Origin: Hedera helix
Taxonomy: Eukaryota > Streptophyta > Magnoliopsida > Apiales > Araliaceae
Direction: 5' to 3'
Length of the DNA stretch: 64,000 nt
Assembly (NCBI GenBank): GCA_947179155.2
Contig: OX359264.1
Span: 8,472,501 to 8,536,500 of the forward strand
The notes under the pieces were generated by a model. That model was not told the origin of the DNA and did no database searches. It saw only the letters and a program-made list of their open reading frames with translations. The position numbers were made by a program, and so were the translations under genes. Shown in pieces: positions 45,287 through 54,838 of the stretch. Numbering within the stretch: position 1 is the first letter of the stretch; every line of letters starts with the position of its first letter.

Positions 45287-48200
45287 TGTGACGACCCCAA
45301 ATCCGGGTTCCATAACCTCGAGTTTGGTTCTCACTATTCAACACATTACTAACAATTAAATACATACATTGCATTTAAATATCGCGGAATAATACATATT
45401 GGTTCCCTTCAAAAGGTTACAATACCAGGGTCTATCAACCTTAACATAATAACAGTTCCTATCACAAGGAATTACAAAAGGTTTAACAACCGTAAATACA
45501 TAATTAAAGATCTAATTAGCATGCATAAGCTAACTTAAGCTCTGGCTTTTCCTTTTCCTTTATCCTTCTTTGAGCAATCAGGATTATCTGAAAAATGGTT
45601 CATGATATAGCAAGAATGAGCAACTAGTTTGCTCAGCAAGTTTAGAACAATCATAAAGATTTAATATATCATGAATGAATGGGAAATATCATCAATGATT
45701 CAACAATAGATATAACAATTGTGAATGAAACAGAATTCAAATTTTAATAAACAGAATATTTGAATCTTAAAATGTTGAGTGGTCACTAAGGACCCTGAAC
45801 TAACTAGGGTATAATAGAGTTTCCTCTGACCCTTTGAGTTGTTTGGTTTTCAAGGGGATCAGCCTATTCAACCCGCTGTATATGCATTACATTTAGTCAC
45901 TGGCGCCCAAAGTCGGTTTCCCGACACAAAATCCCCTAATTTAGGGTTGTTCAATTCTCAGACTTAATATAAGAAATCCGCACCCAGCAATGGTTTGGAT
46001 AAGCTTTTAAAAATATTCAAGTTATTGAATTTAGAAACGCAATGTCTAGCTGAACTATTAGCTTCAGACATTTTTAATACAGTTCATGAATCAAGAATTA
46101 ACAAGCTTCAAATGCACTAAGTGCGATTGTATAACAATATGGATGTGGAATAATTTTAAATAATTAAACCACTTCAAGCTTTAACAATAAATACAAGTAT
46201 GGAAACTTGTTCAACGATAATAATTGAGTAGGGTTAGAGAACTTGCCTGTTTGCTCAGCTACAATAATTGTCTAGCTTTAACTAACTTGCTTTGAAAGAC
46301 CTAACATTAATAAAGTCGGTCTAATAATTAGTACGGCGTATTTGCATAACTATACGCTTAAATAACGAACTTATTTACCACACATAAGTACTAACACATA
46401 ATTTACAGTAGTCAAAACAATATTATTAACCTTATAGACACTTAATCATTTTAGGTTAATAATTTAATAAGTTAGAAAATATTTTTCTTAAGTGTTGGAC
46501 ACTTATTAAACCTTTAAACAACTTATTATAATTGTTTAATTAAATTCAATTTATTTTAGTAACTCAATCTCTTTTTAATTACTATTTAATATTGATTAAA
46601 TAGAAATTAAATAATTAATTAACTCTAGTTATTAATAAATAATAACTAATTGTACTTACCTATTATTTAATTATAATTAAATAATAAATAATTATTAACT
46701 TAATTTTAACCTTCTTTAATTTAATGTTAATCAACCAATAATTAACTAAGTAATTAACCTTACTTATTATTTAATTAAGGAAATTAAATAATAGTTTACT
46801 AATCTTAATCCCCTTTAATTATTATTTAATGTCAATTAAATAATAATTAATTATTTAATTAATTTTAATTATTATTTAAGGTTAAATAATAATCAAATCA
46901 TTCTTATTTATTATTTTAATTAAATAATAAATTATTACTCTAATAATTTAATTTCCATTAATCGTTATTTAATGTTAATTAAATAATAATTAATTACCTA
47001 ATTATCCTTATTTATTATTTAATAATATTTAAATAATAAATAATTGATTTATAAATTTTATCTCTCTTTAAATATTATTTAATAGGCATTAAATAATAAT
47101 TGCTAATCTATCATCTTTATTTAACATTTAAAATAATAAATAAATAATAAATTTATTTAACTTAACCATGGTTTAGCTAACTAGATTAATATTTAAAATA
47201 TTTAAATATTAAACTTAATGAAAAATATCCTCCCCAATATTATTTTTGAATTATTATTTTTTTTTTTATAATTTTTAATTAGTTTTTAAATATTTAAATT
47301 AATTAAAATTAACCCGAATGGCATTTTCGTAATTAAGTTGAAAAACAGGACCGATGGCATTTCCGTAATTAATTCGAAAACTGAACCGAGGGCAGAATGG
47401 TAATTCTGCCAAGAAAAACACGGAGGGGCAGAATCGTAATTCCGCCGAAAATTTATTACCGCGCATGGCGCGCGTTTCAGTTCTTACGGGTCAAAACGAC
47501 GCCGTTTTTGAAAAGCCGGAAACGGCTTCCGCGCCTACGCGCGGAGTGAATTTTCTACGGACGTCAAACGACGTCGTTTGGCTCCGCGTTTCTGGTGAAC
47601 AGTAGCTGCGCGCATTGCGCGGAAAATCCAATTTTTTTTTTTTTTAGCAGATTGTGAACAGTGCTCCGGCTACCCATTTTAAATAAAAATATACCAACAA
47701 GTAAGCTTTAAATCATCAATAAAAATCCAAAAAAATTACCAATCACCTTATATTAATTTATAACATGAAAAAATAATTTTTCATGATTTAATATCAATAT
47801 TTTTTTATAAAAAATTTTACATCACATAAACTACCATAAATCATAACTTTTTGTATAAAACTCCATTTTAAGTGATTCAAACTTTATTTTTCTCATGATT
47901 TAATGTTCTATAATATTAGAACATCAAACCTAAGTTTTACAAAAATATTTTTGGTCATATATTTCAAAACTTGTTTAAACACTATTAAACACATATTTTA
48001 GCATATAAAATATACCAAAATACAAACCAAACATATTAAACTCAAGCATGGCATAAATATTACCACTACACATTAATAATCATATTAACATGTTTATATT
48101 AACATGATGATTTATTTAATTTAAAAACAACACTTTATTTAAAATAACTATTACCTTGATTTAATGGCTATTCTTCTTTTTCTCCCAAAGTATGTTGTGA

Positions 48201-49208
48201 ATCTTGAAGGCATAAACTAGCTTAGCACTCCTTCTCCTTCTCTTGCTCTCTCTCAAAATATTTTGCTCTCAAACTCTCTCTTTTGATTTTTGGAGCAAAA
48301 TGAAATAGCATCTATCAACTTTTCAAGTATACTTGAAAAATTAGTAGATACACATAATGTATCTAATAATTTAGACCACTACAAGCTAGCTATTGGATAC
48401 TTACACAAGCAATTTAGTCCATACATAGTTGGTGAAAAGAAGCATGGTTTCATGTACTACAAAAATTAAAACAAGCAATCCTTAATTAAATAAATGAAAA
48501 ATAAAATAAAATATCAAAAATCACTTTTTCTCTCTCCCAAAACCAACATGGTCGGCTGATGACACTTATTCTTGTCCCAAATTATTAGTCACATTTTCAT
48601 TTTTTAATAATTAATAAGTTAATTTAAGTATTTTTCAAGTGGGCCAATCATTGGGCTTTAATTTAAAATACCAATTGGGCTTCTATTAAATTGTTTGGGC
48701 TACTAAATTGTCAAATTTTATTATTCTACACTTGGGCTACTAATTGACCCATGTTGGGCTAATTTAATAATTTATACATTAATTATTCAATCCATGATTA
48801 AATAAATAATTAAATTGAATAAATAATTAAATATTCTAACCCATTAGTATTAAATTACTAAATGGACTAATAAATATTATTATTAATATTTTACATTATT
48901 TACATTAATTAATAATCATATTAATTAATTTATTATATTTAATTCACTCATTATATTCAATTTAATTGAATATTTAATTAATAGGAAACTTATCAATTAT
49001 TTTGATATTAAAACTTTAGGGTTTGTTCACTAATTTAATAACATATTAGTGACCCCCTTTAATTAATTTTAGTAATTAATTACAAAATTATTTAATCACA
49101 TAATTAATTAATCACATAAAAAGATTTAAATAATCTCATAAAACTAACTCGTTGAAAATTAAATTAATAATTTAATTAATAAAGATGTGGAAATTCTAGG
49201 ACATTACA
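45287..49208 (-). mobile_element. Element C 5' LTR
   Basis: 3922 bp, the partner of 35332-39248. In element sense it drives the element, although no textbook TATA box is evident. The 20-bp palindrome TTTTCAAGTA plus its complement (48320-48339) lies in the expected promoter zone. The CG-rich module is at 47317-47640, with AAACGACGTCGTTT at 47566-47579. Confidence 0.97.
45588..48154 (-). other. Candidate intron inside element C 5' LTR
   Basis: In element sense the donor-like ATCAAG/GTAATAG has its GT at 48154-48153, and the acceptor-like CCATTTTTCAG/ATAATCC has its AG at 45589-45588. The span is 2567 nt and AT-rich except for the CG module. Downstream acceptor-like AGs also lie directly before the extra ORF (45045-45044, with TACTAAC at 45074-45068) and before gag (43836-43835). 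Inferred only. Confidence 0.4.
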
Positions 49209-49213
49209 CCAAC

Positions 49214-50157
49214 CGTCGAAATTATAACTGAAAAATTTATACCAACCACTATTAGTAGGAGATTATGAATTACTTCCGCTAATAATAGTAGCAGACGTGT
49301 TACTATTATTAACGGATGACAGATTACATTTACTATTATTAGTAACAGATATAATTTATTTTTATTTAAAAAAATATAATTTGCACCCAAAATTGAGGGT
49401 ACATTTTGTTTATTAGAAAGAATTTTAGGATGTATTTTATCTAATAAAAAGTTTTAGAGGATATATTTTATCTATCAACTTTTTTTTAAAAATATATTTA
49501 AATACGTTTTAAATATTAAAGTATAAAGCTCAAAATTCTTATAACTTTAAAATATAATCTATACTTTAATTTTTTAAATTTATAACAATTACGTGTTATG
49601 CATTATTACTCTCTTTATATACATGTGTGCGTGCACGCATGTGAAGTCTTTGTCTATGGCGTGAATGTATTGATTTCTTAGTTTTCAAATAAACACGAAT
49701 TTCGGGCTAGCAAGCTAATATTCTATGTTTTTTATTTGGCTACACAGGAAAGTTCATAGATGCTAACTGACACAAACTTAACAATGGGGATTAGCGTGAA
49801 AGTGAAATGATGAAACAGACCCACTTATGTGATTAGTCGGGTGATTAGTAATGTTGTATTTATTTACGTCTTAAAAGGCTATTAAGAGCCTAGTGTCTAA
49901 TTGGGTAAGACCCTTAACTTATTTGGTAAAAAATAACCATTGGTCGTAATACATTTAAATCGATAAGAGAAAAAACTAAATCAAACTATTAACACGAAAA
50001 ATTTAAATTTATGAATAAAATTACCCTCAATAAATATTGTACTCCCCATTCTAAATTTAAGATTATTATTAATTTTTAAAAAGTTAATTTAAAATATTTT
50101 TAAATTTAAAATTGAGATGATTAAAAAATATTAAATAATAAATCTTAGGACTAAATG
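49214..50157. other. AT-rich intergenic stretch
   Basis: No gene. A TACTCCCCATTCTAAATTTAAG near 50044 resembles one Stowaway terminus without a clear partner. Confidence 0.5.
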
Positions 50158-50940
50158 CAGTTTAGTTACACGGAGTTCCATCCTACTCACATTTTGGCCC
50201 ATAAATTAATTGGAGTTACACATCCGTTACATAATGTACCTAATTTCATACAAATTAGTCTCCAAAATCAAATTTCGACGAAAATTGGCCAAAAAACCCG
50301 ACTCGAATGGCAATCCGGTTGGACCCTAATTAGTTTATACGGTTTGTCCGTATTTAAATATGGTTCACTTATTTAAAAAGGGCTAGTTACAGTTACACGA
50401 AGTTTCACCCTACTCACAATTCAGCCCCCAAACTAATTATATCAAATAATGTTTAACAAAAAATAAAAAAATAAAAATGCTAATTTATACCATATATGTA
50501 TCAAAATAAATTATCACATTTAAATTTAAATTTTTATAAATTAAAAAATATATATAACAAAGGGTGTATTTATTTAAATTATAATTTAGAAAACAATGAA
50601 AAAAATAACATAACTTTAAAATACAGAATAATTAACTTATATGCAAAGTGAAATAAATTTATTTTCAAATGCAAAATAAATAATACATTATAGTTAATAT
50701 CTGAATATGCCAACTGTAACGCCCCCAAATCTGGGCCCACACAGCCCAAACTTGAGTCGTCAAAATACTACAACAAAATTATTACAACAAAGCACAACGT
50801 ACAACAATACAGTGTATAATAATACACAACTAAGTCTTCACTATTATTACCACACTATTTTACAAAACGTGAAAACTATGATAACTATTCCTCGGACCCT
50901 CACTCCATTCCCCGGCTAGACCCTGTTATGTTTTCATCTC

Positions 50941-52301
50941 CTGTTGAAAAACAATGGAGCAAAAGAAAGGGTGAGCTCAAATAGCCCAGTAAAGAATATC
51001 ATGACTAAGATAATGACGAATAAATTATTATTAGTCTTCAACAGTTGAGTTCTTGATAGAATACAAGGTTTATATCAAAAACTGCAGTTAAATTCTTAAA
51101 CAATGTTCAGATCAATAATAGCAGCGGAATGAGCAATCTATTAGAAGAATAATGCAGACTATAATGTCCACTCGCTTCTCTTTTTCGTAAAAACATCATC
51201 AACTTTTATTATCTGAAATACCATTAGTCATGATAATATAAATTCACAGTTCCTGATCATAATCATGCACATCAACAGTTCATCTTTGCACTACGGGCCA
51301 AAGATATTCAATATAGCACCAACGGTCATGATTATACCAGATTCAGCCTTTGGTCATAATCATACCAAACAACAGTTCATCTTTGCACTACGGGCCAAAG
51401 AGAACATTCACCACGTGCCATAAAAGACACCGAACAGATGTATCGCCTTTAACCTATTATATCGCCTTTAACCTATCATCTGTTCAACAAATATATCACA
51501 TCTGTGCCCCCGGCCACAGATATTTACAACAGCTTGATTTTTGGATGATTAGAATGATATAAATGATGAACAGAAGAAATAGGATAACAATAAGTATCGG
51601 AAGTTTACTTTGTACAGATTCAAATAATGTCCAAATTGTCAACATGATGTGGAGTGAAATTTAAAAATGATATTCAAGATCCACAGTTCAGAATAACGGT
51701 TACAATTCAATAGAAAGGTTCACGTAAATAGGAAGGTTCAGTTGAAATAATGAAGTTCAACTATTATGGAACATATAATATTTTCAGGAATTATAGAAGC
51801 AATAGTTCCATAATAAATTTCGATTTAGGAGTATGAAAGAAAATAATATCCCTTACCGTAGCAGGTTTGATTAACAAAAGGTGAAGGAAATTAATACAAA
51901 GGGTTATTCACCAACAGGCGGCAATCCGCTCCGTAAGGTTATTCCCACAATTTAATAGAATTTGAGTACAAAGAGTTATTCACCAAACAGGCGGCAATCC
52001 GCTCCGTAAGGTTATTCCCACAATTTAATAGAATTTGAGTACAAAGAGTTATTCACCAAACAGGCGGCAATCCGCTCCGTAAGGTTATTCTCAGAGATTA
52101 ATAATGAATGAATACGAAAGGTTATTCACCAACAGGCGGCAATCCGCTCCGTAAGGTTATTCCCACAATTTAATACATGGAAATAAAAGGCACGTCTTAT
52201 GAGTAAGGAAGAAACAATATTATTATCGAGAATCAAATAATGATAATCCCTTACCATAGTATGTTTGAATAATGGAAGATGAAAAAGATGGTATCCCTTA
52301 C
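50941..52301 (-). other. Candidate intron inside solo LTR F
   Basis: In element sense the donor GTTGAG/GTAAGGG has its GT at 52301-52300, 197 nt after the TATA box. The acceptor is TTGTTTTTCAACAG/GAG with its AG at 50942-50941. Both sites are almost identical in LTR E. Confidence 0.5.
51900..52175 (-). repeat. 72-bp tandem repeat, four copies, in LTR F
   Basis: Units with GTTATTCACCAA, GGCGGCAATCCGCTCC and GTAAGGTTATTC start near 51902, 51973, 52046 and 52121. They are the counterpart of the array in LTR E. Each unit holds the small inverted repeat GCGG-CAAT-CCGC. Confidence 0.9.
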
Positions 52302-52490
52302 CTCAACACGTGACTGGATATTGATTTAAATGAGGTTGATTAACTTGAACAGTACACGTATACTTATAGATCTTCACAAATACTCAAGATGACTTAAGCA
52401 CACTTAGAGAGAACTTTCACAAGAAGTATTTAGAGAGAGAAAGAAAGAACAAGTAAGGAAGTTTATGAAAAATCCTTAAGTTAAGGCTTC

Positions 52491-52498
52491 TATTTATA
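52491..52498 (-). promoter_or_regulatory. TATA box of LTR F
   Basis: Plus-strand TATTTATA reads GCTATAAATAGAAG in element sense, conserved with LTR E. Confidence 0.75.
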
Positions 52499-52587
52499 GC
52501 CAAAAATCTTATCATTCATTTAATCTAAACCATTCATTTAAAGATCATCTTTTAATCTACACCATCCATTTCAAATATTATATTATC

Positions 52588-52850
52588 TTTAATCTACACC
52601 ATTCATTTCATATCACCTAATAATCACCTAACTTTATATTATAAACAAATCAATTTAATTATTCAACAATAATTCACACTTTAATCTACACCATTCATTT
52701 CATATCACCTAATAATCACCTAACTTTATATTATAAACAAATCAATTCAATTATTCAACAATAATTCACACTTTAATCTACACCATTCATTTCATATCAC
52801 CTAATAATCACCTAACTTTATATTATAAACAAATAACTTTATCAATTCAA
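52588..52850 (-). repeat. 92-bp tandem repeat, nearly three copies, upstream of the LTR F promoter
   Basis: Units beginning TTTAATCTACACCATTCATT at 52588, 52680 and 52772 are almost identical. In element sense they contain the AATGAATGGTGTAGATTAAA motif that is dispersed upstream of the LTR E promoter. Confidence 0.9.
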
Positions 52851-54838
52851 TTATTATGACTAATTGTTATAAATACAGTATAGTTAGCTCTTAGATATCA
52901 AGTCAATAAATTAATGAAATACAACTGTTTAAATAACATCATAATAGAGATAACAATAATGTAAAATAAAGCATACGTTACTGTGTAATGACAATTATTG
53001 ATTCAATAATGTGAATTACTGTGCATATGTTACTGTGACAATTATTAGGTTCAATAATTTTAAAAACAGTGCAACAACAATTATTGACTCAATGATATAA
53101 AATACAGTGTAATGACAATTATTAAATCAATAATGCAAAATACTGTGTAACAACAATTATTGAATTGATAATATAAAATATTATGCAGTGACAATTATCG
53201 ATGAAATGATGCGTAACAGTTACGGTGTCAATTATCAGACCAATAATATGAGACACTATGCACTGTAGAGTACCGTGTGCTACAGAGAATACCAAAAACT
53301 ACCGTATGCTACTATTCTTTTATCACCGGTATTTTAACAGTTCCGTTGACTATTTTTATTTAAAAAGGTTATTTCTGTCGTTTTCTATATCCGACAAATA
53401 TTCCGTTGTGGGGTCCATCAATAATTTGTTATTTCGGCGCCGTCGGACCAAACGAATATTCCCCGACCAAACGAATATTCTCCAACAAAATAAAATTTGC
53501 AGATAACATCCTTAACTTTTAACTTGATCGATTTAACCACTTACTGTTTCAAAAAAATATATATGAAGAAAAATTAAATTTTGTATTTCATAAAATTCGG
53601 GGTCTTACATTAAAAATAACCTATTATATTAAAACATAAGAATACATCATGTGTGTAATAGAAAATGTGAATTTATTTACTGTAAAAAAAAATTAAAAAA
53701 ATTATACCAAATAATGTTTAACCAAAAATAAAAATAAAAATGCTAATTAATACTGTATAAGTAACAAAATAAATTATCACATTTAAATTTTAAACTTTTA
53801 TAAATTTAAAAAATTTATAACAAATGGTGTATTTATTTAAATTATAATTTAGAAAACAAAGAAAAAAATGACATAACTTTAAAATACAGAATAATTAACT
53901 TATATGCAAAGTGAAATAAATTTATTTTCAGATGCAAAATAAATAATATATTATAGTTAATATCTGAATATTAAAAATAACTTATTATATTAAAACAAAC
54001 ATAAGAACACATCTTGCGTTGAATAGAAAACGTGAATTTATTGAGTGTAACAAAAAATAAAAAAATTTAAAAATAAAAATTATTCCAAATAAAGTTTAAC
54101 AAAAAAAAAGGCTAATTAATACCATATAAGTAACAAAATAAACTATCACATTTAAATTTGAAACTTTTATAAATTAAAAAGAATATATAACAAATGGTGT
54201 ATTTATTTAAGTTATAATTTAGAAAACAAAGAAAAAAATAACATAACTTTTAAATACAGAATAATTAACTTATTTGCAAAAGTAAAATAAATTTATTTTC
54301 AAATGAAAAATAAATAATACATTATAGCTAATATTTGAATATTAAAAGCAACCTACTATATTAAAGCATAAGAACACATCCCACGTATAATAGAAAATGT
54401 GAATTTATTTAGTATAATAAAAAATTAACATTATTTATTCTATGTGCATTATCTAAATAATTATTTAAATATATATAAAATAAATAAATAATCACTTATA
54501 ATTATTTGGTTCTATTAACAAAAAAAATAAGTTTAATAGTTTTGTTTTAAAATTAAATTTAGGTATAATTAATTAATTTTTTGTAAAGTCAAACCGTATT
54601 TTAATACTGACAAACAGTATAAAAATATTCTGTGGGCCAAATTATGAATTTGATGGTAATTGATGTAACAAAAGTGTAATTAACTTATCGAAAATTAAGT
54701 ATTCTGACCAATTTCAGCCGAAATTTGATTTTAGGGGTTAAATTATATGAAATTAGGTACTTGATGTAACGGATGTGTAAGCCCAATTAATTTAGGGGTC
54801 AAATTGTGAGTAGGGTAAAACTTCGTGTAACTATTCAT

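Larger units (their letters stand above)
35327..49213 (-). mobile_element. Element C: young, nearly intact Tekay-type Ty3/gypsy retrotransposon
   Basis: LTRs 35332-39248 and 45287-49208 are flanked by the exact duplication CCAAC (35327-35331 and 49209-49213). In element order it has primer-binding site, 285-aa extra ORF, 1511-aa gag-pol and polypurine tract. By eye the LTRs differ at only about twenty positions plus a 4-bp and a few homopolymer indels, over 3.9 kb, so insertion was recent. Both ORFs are open. A change in the integrase core (Leu1257) may matter for activity. Confidence 0.97.
50715..53609 (-). mobile_element. Solo LTR F (minus strand)
   Basis: 2895 bp, TGTAACGCCCCCAAAT to GGTCTTACA, a diverged inverted relative of LTR E with the same TATA box, 72-bp array and splice-like signals. 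No internal region. Unlike D and E it has no matching target duplication: CCAAC on the left, TTAAA on the right. A six-base GCCAAC at the left boundary is extra relative to the tandem unit it interrupted. Confidence 0.9.
50436..54430. repeat. Three tandem copies of a 378-bp unit, first copy split by LTR F
   Basis: Units start with ATTATACCAAATAATGTTTAAC at 50436, 53701 and 54079. Copy 1 is 50436-50709 plus 53610-53700, so the array existed before LTR F inserted. All copies share TATGCAAAGTGAAATAAA and TTATAGTTAATATCTGAATA. Confidence 0.85.
50158..54838. mobile_element. Long-TIR DNA element with internal tandem repeats, interrupted by solo LTR F
   Basis: The left end 50158-50378 and the right end about 54575-54838 are inverted copies. 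Shared blocks are AGTTACACG.AGTT..A, CCTACTCACA, ACACATCCGTTACAT and, further in, TTTATAC.GTTTGTC.GTATT. The first 50 bp of the left TIR are repeated at 50388-50436. Without the LTR the element would be about 1.8 kb and has no transposase, so it is non-autonomous. Long TIRs suggest a MULE-like origin, but I found no clear target duplication. Confidence 0.65.
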
